Positions 46,590 to 59,667 of a stretch of 64,000 nt of DNA are shown piece by piece. The number at the start of each line of letters is the position of its first letter. Within the stretch, counting starts at the first letter, position 1. A model generated the notes under the pieces. It was given only the letters and a program-made list of their open reading frames with translations, did no database searches and was not told where the DNA came from. Source of the stretch: Ophioceras dolichostomum (lineage: Eukaryota > Ascomycota > Sordariomycetes > Magnaporthales > Ophioceraceae); assembly GCA_003049485.1 (NCBI GenBank), contig PYST01000096.1, forward strand, positions 1-64,000. Direction: 5' to 3'. The translations under genes were made by a program, and so were the position numbers.

Positions 46590-48771
46590 CGAGGGATGGC
46601 CGTCCGTTGTCTCTCCTGTCTTTCTCTTTTCCGGTGCCTGTCGACTACTGTCATTGTCGGGGGTGGAGCAAACAAAAACAACAACCATGAGCGATGTACG
46701 TTTTTGGGTTTCCCCTTTTTCTCATTTTCAGGATTCCCGTGGCGCCATTTCCTCGTCGCGTCTCGATCTATCTATTTATCTATCTAGTTCGCCGCGTTCG
46801 TCATGTTGCCCTGGCGCCTGGTCGCATCTCTTTCACTGCCCTATTTGATATTATTTCTATTCCTCCCCTTGTCTCATCGTATACAGTCTTGGTATGGTAC
46901 GATCGACTGTATGGCAGACCGTCGGCGTGGGGTCGGTGTGTGTGTTCTTCATTTCTTTTCCCTTGTCTCGCTCCTTCTCCCGTTTATACTATGATCGTTA
47001 AAGGGCTTTGTTTTCTCTTCTCTTACAAACCAAACACCAAAGGAAACACATGGAAAACTTATACGCAAGCGTGGGGAATAGGCACAGCGACTGAACTGCC
47101 AGCAGAGAGCAAAGGGGAATGGTCGAAGAAAGAAGAAGAAACCAAAAAAAAAGGCAAACGAAATAAATCAATGGCAACGGAGCTGAAAAATGGCGGATTG
47201 TGTCTGGAGTCGGGTCTGTAATAAGCTAAGGATGGAAAGTAGGGTTTTTGCATTGCTTTCCTGTTTCTTCTCACTCGCTTGCTACTATCTCTTTTCTCCC
47301 TCTCTATCTTGGCTATACGATATGTCGGTTTCTTGGCCCGGCCTTGGGATGAGCGTGGGTGGCCATCTCCCTATTTGGATTGGGTTGGGAAGGCATCACA
47401 CGCACGCACGCAGATAATGATGAGGGGACACGCTTCTAGGGAGAGGGTTGAATGGACTCTTCTCAGTGGGAGGTTGGGAAGTTGGAAGGTGGGAAGGAGA
47501 ATGGAAGGTAAGGGAATGGAGGGAGGAATACGAGAGGGATTCTCTCCTGTTACTCGTGGTTTCTCTCCGGACACACTTCCGCCATGGTTATTCTCAACTT
47601 TGTTTTTGCTTGCTCTCTCACCAAGGAAGGCTCTTCTGCAGGGCGTCTTTTGGTGATACACATGTACTATTACTATACACTACCGATAAATGCGTTGTCG
47701 TTCTTCAGCTCCTCTATTCCTTGTTTTGTCTCCTTTATCCGGTCAGGCGTGTCTCTTTTGTTTTCTTCCTTGGGTTCGAACACATATTTTCTATCCTGGG
47801 ACGAAAGAGATTCCTGCGTGTGCCTTACAGTAGTGAACAAAAAAGCGAAAAGAGAGGAAGAGGAAGAGGCGTGAAAGAAATAACACCGACTGAAGAAGCG
47901 CACCTGGGGTTGTCGTGTCGTACTTACTGCTATCTGGATCCAGTGAAAACCCAGCTCTTGTTTTGAGCCTACTGAGACACATATCTCAAGATATGTAATC
48001 GAGACGAGGTCCATAAGGTAATATCGAGAACGTCGAGATTAATGGATGCCTATCTCTCTATTCATGTGGCTATGAAACAGGAAAAGCGCAAGGTTGTCGA
48101 GACTCTGGAGCCAGCCTCTTACAGGGTACGAGGTAATGATGCGTGAATCTTCATCGTCAACCCCCGAAGGCCAACACTCCTAAGCTTGGAGGATACAAAC
48201 AGTCGAAGAGAATGCAGCAGAGACTCCGTCCCACCGAGCGTGAAGAAGAACGAGCCAACAGACAATAAAGAGATGAACACTGTATGGAATATGCGCCGTA
48301 TCGTAATTCAAGTAGAATAAGTGTGATGCAATGCGATGCAATTCGATGCACTCCGATCACCCGAAGTCCTCGTCTCCTTTTTTTTCTAGTCTGAACGCTC
48401 CTCTAACCAGAAGAAAAAAAAATGCAAGACAGAAAGCGCGTAGCCAGAGCAGGACAGGTATCCAGAGAACATGGGCGCTAACCCTCCAAACCAAATCGCC
48501 CTCTTCTATGCCTGGAAAGTAATATACGTTATACAGTGCAACAAAGAAAAATAGAGTACAGTCAATCCAATGCAACGAGAGGCCCTCCCAAAAGGACATA
48601 CAAAGCAGAAAGGAAGAGAGGCCAAAACACAAAAGGAAATGGAAGCTCTGAAGCAAGCCAGCCAGCCATTCTATCAGCCTGGCGAAGGCGGTAGGTAACG
48701 TACCTGAGGTATGTACCTCTAGGCATCTATGACGGAAGGGGAGAACTTGAAAGCCCCCTACCCTACCCCCC
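46590..48771. other. Convergent intergenic region
   Basis: This holds the 3' flanks of the zinc-finger gene and DGAT2. It is T-rich to 47350 and GGAAGG-rich at 47460-47530, with an ATGCAATGCGATGCA-like repeat near 48325-48350. No gene is seen. Confidence 0.45.
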
Positions 48772-50840
48772 TCAATCAATAAACTGCATCTCCTCGCTCC
48801 GATCCCGCGCAAACTCGTCCTTGTGCGCCTCGTACAGCTCAATCAGCTTCCGGCAGTACATGCCATGCAGCTCCTCCGTGGCCCGGTCCACAGCAGTCTT
48901 GCTGCTGCTGTCGTCGTCGCCGCCGCCGCCGCCGGCGGGACGGACCTGCTCGACGGGGATCGGGGCGCCGACGACGACGTTGAGCGGGCATCGGCGGGGC
49001 AGGATGCCGAAGTCGTAGTTGAACACGCCGCGGCCCTGCAGGACGGGGAACGAGAAGCCCATCCACGACAGCAGCTTCATCTGCAGGCGGTGGAAGCGCG
49101 GGTGGTCGCGCTGCGACCACTGGCTGTACAGGTCGTTCTCGCCGAACACGAGCACGGGCACCAGGTCTGCGCCCGTGCGCAGCGCCATGCGGCAGAAGCC
49201 CCGCCGGGACATGATGAGGCGCATCGTGCCGGGCTGGCCCTCGAGCGCCTCGCGCGCGCCGCCGACCACGATGGACACGGCGCGGCCCATGCCCTCGCCG
49301 TTGGCGCCGCCCTTGGTCAGGATGTTGGTGATGGACTCGCGCGAAACGGACTGCAGGCCCATGGCGAGGAGGTACTCACGGTACAGCGGGGTGTTGAAGT
49401 TGCCGTTGAGCGTGAGCAGGTGGTTGGTGACGCCGGGGAACTTGCCCGAGAAGTCGAGCGCGTCCGTCGCGAAGGCGGCCCAGGCACCGTGCGAGATGAT
49501 GCCGTGCGGGTGCACGGCGAGGATGTACTTGCGCGTCGGGGGGAGGTCGGCCGTCTTGTGGAGCGCCGCGGGGAAGTAGTCGGCGAAGTAGCGCCAGATG
49601 CGGGAGCGGCGGAACTTCTCGTTGCGGAACGTGTCCCTCCCGTCCGTGCCGGAGCCGGAAAACCGGATGTACACGAGGTAGGTGCCAACGATGGGCCACA
49701 GGAGCGGCATGGTGCAGAGGAAGCAGAAGAGGGTGAAGAGGAGGCCCATGAATAAGCAGTGGAGGAGCACCATCAGCGTCTGGAGCCGGCGGTGCATCGG
49801 CGTGTTCCAGCCCGCGAGCCGGACCCGCCATCCGCGCTTGGCTCTGTTGGCGGCGTGGTGGTCGCCGGAGACTGCTTCCGAGCCGCCCTGGTCGGACCGC
49901 TCGTCCAGGTCATCACCGAAGCTGATGGGGGACTCTTGCCTCTTCGCCCCGCCGCCCCGCATGTTTGCGTGTTCCCGGTGGTGAAAGGCGTCCCAGAAGC
50001 CACCGGACGACGCGTCGTCCCTGTCGACAACACCGTACCCATCGGTGAACCGCGGCGGACTGCCACTTGCTACTGTCGTGCTCCCCGAGTGCCTCGCCTG
50101 GTGGTGGCTAGCCTCGGCGACGGCGTTGGGACGTGACATGTTGCCTAGAGGCCTATTCCTCGACCATGCGGAGGTGACCCGCGCCGCGACCTCCTGTTCG
50201 TATTTCAACACCTGGTGTGAGCCTGATGATCCCCGGCCGTAAATTTGGCCTCTCCGTTCAGGGGGAGTGAGGCAAGGGAGATTGCGATTCCTACATTTCT
50301 GGAGCTGTCGCCTCGGTCGTTCCCGCTGGTCACCACGTCAGGGGTCTGGGCGTGGGCGGGAGTGAGAGTGAGAGCGGGAGCGTGAGCAGGAGGAAGACTA
50401 GGGAACTCATCGTCATACTCCTCCTGCTGGATTTTGGGGCTACTGCCCGACCCCGCAACGGGGTTGTCCGGATCCTTGGGAGCTGTCGTGAACATGTCAA
50501 CGCTGAACGGTGCGGTGGCGGCGATCTCGCCTCGGGGGAGGAAGGTGGTCTCGGGGCTGGTCATCCTGTTGGCGCGGGGTGGCCGATGCTGCTGCTGCTG
50601 CTGCTGCTGCTGCTTGGCTATCATCACCGGGAGCTTGCTCCTATGCGGCGAGGTAGGCACCGGCGGAGCAATAGATGGCGCGATAGACATCGTGCAGAAG
50701 GCGTGGGCACGCCCTCGGTCTCGAGTCTGGCCAGCCGCCGAGCCGAGGTTTTCCAGGGGTTTCTCGAAGACCGTTGAGTCGGCCTTCCCCTTCTTGGAAT
50801 ACTCACCTTGCTGAATGCGGGTCTCCCGAGCGTCCGCCAT
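48772..50840 (-). CDS. DGA1: Diacylglycerol O-acyltransferase type 2 with long N-terminal extension
   Basis: The DGAT2 core is clear: WNTPMHRRLQTL, a long membrane hairpin (TLMVLLHCLFMGLLFTLFC...LWPIVGTYLVYI), DYFPAALHKT, the catalytic HPHGIISHG, RRGFCRMALRTGADLVPVLVFGENDLY, NVVVGAPIPVEQ and the C-terminal LIELYEAHKDEF. It esterifies diacylglycerol with acyl-CoA to make triacylglycerol at the ER and lipid droplets. The frame is open only to 50211, without a good start there. A GTAGGA donor (50294) and CACACCAG acceptor (50212) give an 83-nt intron joining an upstream exon 50840-50295 in phase, for 661 residues. That exon adds a disordered polyQ-containing segment. A strong GTGAGT just after the proposed start hints at another intron, and an internal ATG at 50139 could be the true start. 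The core is certain; the first 200 residues are not. Confidence 0.85.
50587..50613 (-). repeat. CAG tract encoding polyglutamine in the DGAT2 extension
   Basis: A trinucleotide tract, TGC/CTG on the plus strand, encodes about eight Gln in the proposed first exon of the DGAT2 gene. Confidence 0.85.
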
Positions 50841-53800
50841 GGCTGCGATGGCCGCGAGCGATGACTGAGAGAGAGGCGGCTGCGCTGCGCTGCGCCGTTG
50901 CCTGTTGCTCCACACGCCAAGGCGTAGGTTATGTTCCAGTTAAGGGATCACCAACGAACCACGTATGTGTACGACCTAGATAGGTACCTAGGCTTTGCAA
51001 GCAGACGAGAGTGCAGAGAGTGGGCGATGTGCGAGGAAGGAAATTGCGAGTGATGATGACGATGCGAAGATGATGCCAGTGATTCAGCTGGTCCTGCTGT
51101 TGTCTGTTGTCGACAAGGCCTCGGTGTGGCGTGGCTGAGCGGCTGTGTCAAGGCACCACCATCATATCATCAAAAACCTCGGGACGAATCAGAAGTCACC
51201 AACGCAGCACTTGAAATTCACACCTAGCGAGTAGCAAAGCATCAAAACGCAAAGGATCTGAGAATAGAAAGAAGGTTGCTTTACTTTGCAGATGACAGGC
51301 AGCCTCGCCGAGGTACAGCAACGGAAACGCAAGGTCAGGTGTGGTTGTGAAGATGCGACCATTGATGCGTTCAGCCGATGTTTTCCAAGGGATGCTCCGT
51401 GCTCTCAACGGCCGTGACCGATGACGTTGGTGCATTCCTTCGTGAAATGGTCAGCGGCTTTTAGTGGGGACGTGCAGCGCTCCCGGTCGCCTGCCTCGGC
51501 TCAGTACCTGGATGGATTTGGGGCTGCCTCCTTCGTCCGTCTTGTCTTTTCCCCAGACGTGCAAGTGGACCGGGAAGCTGCTGGCTGCGAAGCCACAAGC
51601 CATCTGTGGCACGCAGGCAGTTGCAGCCGCAGAGGCAGGCACGCCGCTTGTAGGTGTAGTTGTGGGCATGTTGGCTGGACGTTCAACTGCGAGCTGCCGG
51701 CATCGCCGGTATCCACTCAATCGCTGAAGAGACCAGATGATTCAAATGCATCGGGCATCGTCAAGTCTACTGGAAGGACCCAGCTACTGGCTCCATCTGT
51801 TACACTTTCACAACCTGACAGCCTCCCCACCCCTCGGTCTGCGGCATCAGGCAGATGGGGACATGGAGACAGTGCATTGCTCCGGACGAAATGAGCGGAT
51901 TCACAGCCTCAAGTTCCAGCAGCAGCTGCCTCCGCCTGGCCGGAGGTGACGGCCCAGTCAAATTGAAGAATCCACTCCCCATTCACGCCCAGCCCACCAG
52001 GTTGCCGTTTAATCGTTCGTCCGCCAATGACACCGACGGCTGCTTGCTTGCTTGAATGAATTTGCATGTGATGGAGAGAGTTGGTTCTGATTGAGCCGAC
52101 CGACGACGGGAGAAGAGTCGTCGCCGCAGTGTTGGCTTGCTCTCCGGGCATTCGGAGGCATTATTCGATGGGGATTGATGGATTCATTGGATCCCATCTG
52201 CCCGTTACGTTCAACTGACTGTTGGGACCTGGAATCCACGGAGTGCCTCGTACCTGGCTTACATGGCAGGAACCGCTGGGCTGACAGGAACAGGAACAGG
52301 ACAAGAGCACGAACGGGAGAGGAGAGGGGCAAGAGAAAATGTCAGCTCACGGCAGTCGATGCCCCTCCAACCAACCAGCCTGGCAGGCTCACTCGGCACT
52401 CATCAACGATCACGAATCCACCTCGCATCATACAGTGCAGTGCAAGAGGTTCGTGCTCTGCAGAGGCATCCGAACTTTTGACCCAGCTCGACACGACGTG
52501 TACCTACATACGCCGTGAGGGTAAGTGTATGTGCTCGAGCCAGGAAGAGACCCTCGCTTCCCTTTCCAGTCTCAACGGGGCCATGCGGCCAGTATCTCAG
52601 ACCTGCGGGGTAAAAAAAATCTGGAAGGCACAGCACTCCGAAGGCATGACGATCCGGCGCGGCGATAACAACATCGTTCGGATCCCAGATTCAATATTTG
52701 GCTGTGCCAGTTGCTGTGCCAGGAATTGCTTGCGTGAGGGATCCAATACTAGGACCATCCCAAGATGCCGGACAGGCGGGAGGGCGGCGGACTTAGTCGA
52801 TGTCTAACCCCTGGTTCCATCCCATAAATGCACGCACATAACGCAAAGCCGTCCCAATCAGAGCCCGTGACGCCGCACGCGGACGTACCACCATCCCGCA
52901 CACACGGGACGAAAAGAGTATCGAGAGTCAGAAAGAAGGGGGCAGGAGGGGCAGGATAAGAAAAAAAAATCGAAAAGAAAAGGCCAACCCAATGGCACAG
53001 CATGAACCAAGCGGCGTGGCTCAGCCCTTTTCTTAATCCGCCGTCCACGGGAGCGAGGGGCAGGGAGCGGCCAATGCTAACAATGAACGAGGCAGAGAGG
53101 GACACGGGAGGAGGGAAGAGGGGACGACTAAAGGGAACCAGAGATGTGCGAGAGGGGAACGGACGGAAGATCGAATCACAGACCAACGGGACCAGGACCA
53201 GGACCAGGACCAGAAAGCTGTGGAAGAGCGACCGTGACAGGAGATCATCAAGATATGAGACGAAGAGGAACAGACCAACGGACCAAAAAGCGGCCAGCCA
53301 GAAGTTTAGGTCGCATCGCTTCAGTCGTCGTCGCGTCTGATGGCACGCCGCCGTGATGATCCATCCCTCGATACCTAGCAGAGAGTGGAGGGACTTTGTG
53401 TACCTTAGGTACCTATCATAATAAGTTTGCAGCGTTTCAACTCCGTGCACGCTGCAGTGACCATGCAGATAAGGCACCCATCAACACCTCTGCTAACCAT
53501 GGGAGCTGCAAGTAAGGTGACTTGACTGCATAGGTCCTCTGCACGTCCGGATCAAGAATACATGATGACGAGAATGGACTCAAACTTGGAAACGTTTTCT
53601 GACGCGTATGCAACCCCGCCGTTTCGTGCCATGAAAACTTTTCGTGGTTGCCTCTCTCAGATATGTATGAGGGTTTTTTTTTTGCTTCTGTCTTCCTCAC
53701 CCCTTCAGAACGTGCATTGCATATGCAGACAGGAGGGGTTGAGGCACATAGTTGAAATTTTTTCTCACAGGAGCTATGAGATGGGGCATGATGGGGTTTA

Positions 53801-53888
53801 GATTTTTCTTTCGAAGTACCTGGCTGAGGCGGATGGACGGTCTGAGAAACCTGACAGGAGGTAGGGTTGTTATTTGACTCTCTCCAAA
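50841..53888. other. Intergenic region, no gene seen
   Basis: This 3-kb stretch holds the upstream region of DGAT2 and the 3' flank of the kinase-like pseudogene. It includes TAGGTACCTA palindromes at 50981-50990 and about 53406-53413 and (ACCAGG)n at 53189-53213. Longer open frames (52091-52807 plus, 52749-53477 minus) lack ATG starts and family features. Confidence 0.45.
53189..53213. repeat. (ACCAGG)n microsatellite
   Basis: About four perfect six-base units lie in an intergenic region. Confidence 0.85.
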
Positions 53889-54734
53889 CTACGATGCCTC
53901 GATACCATCCACCATGGCATAGAGGTCATCCACACTGGGCCTGTCCTCCGGCGACGCCCGGAGGCAAGCTTCCACCACGGCGTCGATTGGAGCCGGAATG
54001 GGCCACTCCGCAGCATCCGAGGCGGGGACGTTGCCCAGTATCATATGCCGAACGACGTGCCCCACATCATACACATCCGACGCCGTGCTCCAGCCCGCAT
54101 CGAGAATCGGGAGGTTCGAGACCTCGGGCGCCGACCGGTTGCCCTAGCGGCTCTCGAGGTCGATGATGGCCAGTCGCGAGCGGTCCTCGTCGGGGGAGAG
54201 GACGAGGTTGTCGATGCGCAGGACGCGGTGCACGACGCCCAGCGAGTACAGACACCGCGGCCCGTCGAGGAGCTGCAGGATCCAGGACTTGTAGGTGGCG
54301 AGCGGGTACGCTCGCGCCACGAGGACTCATCGCGGCACGAGCTTCGGGAACACGAGCTCGCCGGAGGCCGTCTTGCCGAGCAGCGGGATGATGTGCGGCG
54401 ATTTGGGCGAGCCGGGGCACGACCCGCCCTGGCAGGCGAGCAGGTTGCGGATCTCGCTCTCGTACTTGCCCTTCTTGACAAAGTGCTTCTCCTTCGTGTC
54501 TATGTCGTGAATCACGGGGAGGTCGGCCAAGGCAGCGCCGAGGTCCTCGGAGTCGTCCTCCTCGGGCGGGGGTATTGTGGGTAGTGGAGATGCCAGCGGC
54601 CGGATCTCATCGCCGACGATTTCGTAGCTGTCCTCACGCTCCGGCAGAAGGTTGGCCTGTAGCCGGAGGATGTCCCCCGATAGCGTGCCGGGAATGTGTC
54701 GTTGGATATCGTCATTCTCGTGCGTATTGCGCAG
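53889..54734 (-). pseudogene. Fungal protein kinase-like pseudogene
   Basis: One reading frame from 54734 to the stop at 53889 keeps protein-kinase-like similarity across two internal stops: TGA at 54329-54327 (in LVPR*VLVARAYPL) and TAG at 54146-54144 (in IIDLESR*GNRSAPEV). A further TGA at 54737-54735 bounds the frame. Recognisable blocks are SGDILRLQANLLPEREDSY, HIIPLLGK, SWILQLLDGPRCLYSLGVVHR, LRIDNLVLSPD, SAPEVSNLPILDAGWSTASDVYDVGHVV and EACLRASPEDRPSVDDLYAMV. The catalytic loop reads HRVLRIDN where active kinases have HRD, and the magnesium-loop position reads IDLES instead of DFG. It is therefore doubly unlikely to be active. It resembles a kinase-like family expanded in filamentous fungi. 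The N-terminal part is missing or unrecognised. Confidence 0.8.
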
Positions 54735-57700
54735 TCACGTTGAGTACAGACTGGACTTCCAGAATGTGGGGGTAAAAACACAACCGGCTTGCCACTACTG
54801 CTTTGTTGCCTACGTGTATCTACGCGGGCTATCTTGGTGATCACAGCATTCGTTGGCTCCCGGAAATGTTTTTTTTTTTTTGGTGTGTGCTACCTCCCTT
54901 GCGTTACCTCCCTCTTGTGCTACCTCCCTCACAGCCTGCATTCCATACCATGCAGGACAGGGTTCGGGCACGCACATTTGGTTGCTTCTTTTCTCTCCCA
55001 AAGATTAGGCAAGAATGCACCATTTTTCAGTCGATAACATGTTGTGATTCATAATGGGACGGACTGTGTGATGTCCGGAAGAGGTTGCATGGTGGCTGAT
55101 GGGATGGGAGGTGATGAGGCAGCAGAGACCTTTCTTTTCCCAAGTCCGGATCCCAAGTCCGTTCCAAGCTCGGCCATCAGCTGCAGGGGTTTCATGGTTT
55201 TGAGAACGGCTTCGTCCAGTCGGAGTTGCAGGAGGCACGGGATGACAAGAAAAAAAGAAATGGAAACCCCATTGACGCGCGCCACGCGCATCTGATGGGG
55301 GGGCCACGAAGGCGACTACAGAGGATTCTGAGTGATGTGATGACAAGACTGCATGCGATTACACAAGGCCATGACAAGTGAGGTACTCGTTGGCATCGAG
55401 CCGTTGAAGATACGGGCGATTTTGGCGAACAAGCATCCAGCTAGCTAGCCTTCCCCCACGCGAGGTGGCAAGGTCTTATCGGACTTGGCTATCACACCAT
55501 CAGAAAGACGTTATCAAGCACACGGGAGGGACCGTAAAAAGTGGTCGCTGGCTAGGTGTAAAACGTAGCGCCAGATTCAGATCTGATATCCCGCGCAATT
55601 AGTGGTCTTCTTGCTGAGGACAAGAGTGGGAGAGCAATATCGGTGGGGGTAAGAGGAATAGTGCCTCTGTGGCATTGAGCACGTGGGAAAGAATGGAAAA
55701 GGTGTACCATCCCACCGACGCAGGAAAGAAGACAAGAAGAACGAAGCATTTCAATTCATTATCAATACTTTCGTACTGGAGAATCAGTCGATGCGCTAGT
55801 CGGTTTCTAGAATCAACTTCATCACGGCGACACCGCGAGGATGGGACTTGGGAATTGGACGCAAGTCCCCAACTACGGTTGACCATCGTTGTACGGAGTA
55901 CGAATAGGCCTGCGAGGGTATCAAGGGCCCCACGGACGGAGAGATTTCAGACTTCGTATGCCGAAATTCCCAATAGTAAGGACAGTCGAAAATGTAACGT
56001 GTTTTCTCGCTTTGGAATCAGTGGGAGGTCTGAGGTTTCTCTCTGTGTGTAGTGGTAAAGAGCCCTAGCTTGAATGCGACTTGCTTCATGTTCTGGGCTG
56101 GCTCACCGCTCTTCTCCCCTTGCCTGTAGACTGCAACCCTTAAGAGTGAGGGCCGTGTCCTATACTGAACCTGATCGACAAAAGTGTCAGTCAGTCAGCA
56201 CCAAAAGACACAGACAAAACAGATCGCCAGCACGGGCAACTCTCATCTCATCTCGTTGTTCCTGTTTTCGATAGTGTTACGGGTCGACCCGCGTTGCACA
56301 GTCCACACGTGGTCTCCATTCGGACCCCAACTGGCGCTTGCGAGAGACCTGTGTCGGAAAGACGCAACTTTGCCATGGGAGGTGGCGGATATCAACGGCA
56401 ACGGGGGTGGCAGTGATGACAAGAGGAAACACATATCTCTATGGCCCAGATTCATGAAGAAGCATGATTTTCTGACACCTTCCCCACGACTAGCATGGCA
56501 CGAAGCAAGCACGACAAGACGCAATAGGCCAGAAAGATGGCATTTCCTCGGACCCTTGATTCAAGAGGATAGCGCAGTTCTCCCAACAAGGGTCCCCCAA
56601 CCCGGGCTCCCACCCCCTTCCTTTCCTCGACGCAGGAGGTAGTCTGCCCAGGACGAAATTGAACTTCCATGCGCGAGCCCCACGCTGTCGTGTTTTCCTG
56701 GTGGAGCCCTGAAACCTTCCAGAAGGCGGACCACGGGCATGGGCCGCGGAGCATGCCAATTGGCTCCCAGCCACTTTGGGCAAGGGGCCGGTGCCTGCAT
56801 TAGTCCGGTGGGGCCCATGGAAGGCCGTCCTTCCTCGGTCTGGCTGGTTCCTGTTATCTCGCTGCTGCCAACTGAACGCACCGTGCCAATCGATAAAAAC
56901 TCAATTGGTCGGCCGCTGGGGCCAGTTGGTGGCCGGTACGGCTGTCTACGGCCATCCAGGCACAGGCACACAGGCACGCGGACAGGCAAGACGACCTCCG
57001 AACAGGGCCCTGGACGTGAAAAAAAAAAAAACACCACTGCAACCTGGACCCCACGTGCTGGATGGATGGATGGATAGCAGACCAACCGGCCGGCCGGCCC
57101 TTCTCGAAGATGGAAGACGGAGAATTAAAAGATGAGGCGTGGGGTAGGAAAGGGCCTGATAAAGTGGCCATTGCTCGGCTCGAATTGCTTGTTACTACGT
57201 AATGGTTTTGATGGCAAGAAAACCATGATTGCATGTGAAGAGTTGAAGTTATCTTGACGGAGATGTAGATAGATGTGTGGGGAGCTCGAACGGATTCCAG
57301 TCTCTGCCAGAAGGAATTGATCGTGTGTCCTTCCGCCGCTGCTGCTTCCCGCTGCTACCACCGTATAGATGGAGACCTGGACACAGTGGACAACAACTCG
57401 CTAGATTTGCCGTAAACTCGACTCAGGATGACGGTCAGCCTGTGGTCGCATTGACTTCTCATCAAGCCCAGGCAAATCCGGGGCAGAAACTTTCGACTGG
57501 GAACTGGAACCCAAATGGGGTACGAGCAGGCTATCCGGCTCCTTCAGTTGATTGAAACCTGGTGGGCAGGGGAGGGGTCCCCTGGAAAAAATCTCGCCCT
57601 TTCTGTGCTTCGTCTTCCCGCCATCGTCAGCCGCGGCCCGTTGGTCGAAAACGGTCCGTACCAGAATTCACTTCACACTTCTCTTTTCGCTTGGTGTGTT

Positions 57701-59646
57701 TTGTTCCTCTGATAACCCCTGTAGATAGGTAGGATTGGTGACAGTGGGAAGAGGCCGAAAAAAGAACAGAGGATAGAGAGAGACAGAGACAAGAATTCTC
57801 CTGTCTGGTACGTTTTGGCTGATCAAACTCGGGGAGGTGGCTGATCTGGCTGATCTGCAAATCGTCTCGGAAAAGCGAAAAGAAGGAGAAACAATTCCTG
57901 CAAGCGGTGTGTCAGTCACACAGCACCTCAGCAATGGACGACCTTGAACAACAACACCCTTGCTGTTGGCAATGACACCCACGCAAGACGACACCGGAAA
58001 GACTCGAGTGCACTTTTTTCCCTCCTCCTCTTCTTCTTGCTCCTTTGCAAAATTGCAACGGAGATAAAAACCCATAGTATGGATGGGGTCGCGGTCGAAG
58101 ATCCAAATAGCGCAACGTGGAGCCGCCCGCCTCAAGTCTGTGTGCCCTAAGCTTTCTTACTACGTGCCTTCCTTCACCATCGCCGGCGCCGACCTCCTCC
58201 GTGGCTTGATGGATCATGGGAATGAGAGATTTGCAAGGTCCAGCCTACGAGAGTATCCTGGCCTTTGGGGCTGGCTTTGCCGGTCTTGCCTTGACTGGCA
58301 ATCTGGTTTGCCTCACACCTCAACCCCTCCCAAAACCCATTCCTAATTCCGTCCCTCCCGCGATGGGGTCAAGATGGCCATCCTCCGAGGACCTGGCCGA
58401 ATCTGGCCGAAAACAAAAAGTTTTTGGTGTGCTGATCCACCTGATCGAAGGTTGATGTTGCATCTCGTCGTTGGCGTTTGCTGAAGGTACGAGGGTACGT
58501 ACCCTTTCCTGCTGCCCTCTGTTGCCCTCCGTTTTTTCTGGTGGTCGGCGAGGAGGTTGAGGTTGCATACGAGTTTTTTTTCTCGTCTCCATGCTCCCCT
58601 CCTTCTGACCGCTGGCTGGCCCAAAGGAAGAATACAAAAAGCGTCGACACAACGATGGACGGGCTACCTGGAAGAGGACTGGTCTGGGCTTGGCCTGCAT
58701 GGGAGAACAGTGACCCGAGTCCATGGTGGCGAAAGGAAGAGAACGAAATGACTTCCTGCTTCGAGAGAGCACACGAGCCTTCAGTTCGACGTCAATTGGT
58801 CCAGTGGGTTCTTCCCAGTCCTGCTTGAGCGTCGACGGGATAGGATAGGCCCATCTTGATGGTCAAGGCCTCCTCCGAAAGAGGGAAAGCGATCCAGAAG
58901 GAAAAAAATGATCCGGCTGGTCAAGAACCTTGCCATGTTTTTGCTGGGGAGATCCAACCCTGCGAAGAGGAAATCCTCCGTCCGTCCTCCCCGTCAAAGG
59001 CCAAGGACACAAGGGCCCTCTTCGCAAGCTCGACCGACCCGCCAGTCCGTGGCGAATCGACCGTCAGAGAGGTTCGCTTACTTGGCTTGCACAGTAGCCG
59101 GTTCCATGACTGGGGTCGTCGAAACATCGCCAGCCTCCTCCCACTTGGCTGGTGGACGATGGTGGACCCTGTCCGCTTGAAGTATCATGCGGGCGTGCTC
59201 CCGTTGCTCCCACTCGATGCTCGAAGTAGGGTGGGCGACCAACGGTCTCTCGCTCTCTGCTGATAGATAGGAAATACATGGACCTCTGCCAGATAGCTAG
59301 CTCATGTGTATGCGTGGGATAAGTGCGGGCTGTCCAGACCGGGACGGGCCAGAGAAAAATGTCTCATCACTTCCTTTTTCTGTACGTCTTGGGACGTGAC
59401 GGCCTGTCAGATAGTGTGAATATTGTTGCTTGCTGTGGGTGCTCATGTGTGCTCAATGCGTGCTTCGTACCTGCATCGATGCATGTCCATGGCACGTTTC
59501 TTCTGGTAAACTGCTGCCAGCCTGCAGTAGGCCAGCTGCAGGCACCGCGCAAGGTACCAGAAGTGTGGCCACTCGACTCGGAGCCTTCGAAGTACCTCCT
59601 CATGAAAGGTACACCCGCACACCAGACCGGTCCAAGGGCCCTGAAG

Positions 59647-59667
59647 ACAGGGGACAGGGGACAGGGG
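59647..59667. repeat. (GGGACA)n short tandem repeat
   Basis: About three units of a purine-rich six- to seven-base repeat lie in the gene-free right end. Confidence 0.7.

Noticed and set aside
48823..49755. 310-codon open frame on the plus strand opposite DGAT2
   Set aside because: It is an antisense shadow of the DGAT2 exon, with composition typical of a reverse GC-rich frame.
52091..52807. 238-codon plus-strand frame
   Set aside because: It has a non-ATG start, low-complexity composition and no recognisable motif.
52749..53477. 242-codon minus-strand frame with hydrophobic, Phe/Leu/Ser-rich sequence
   Set aside because: It starts at GTG and is produced by pyrimidine-rich spacer and an ACCAGG repeat. 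No family features are visible.
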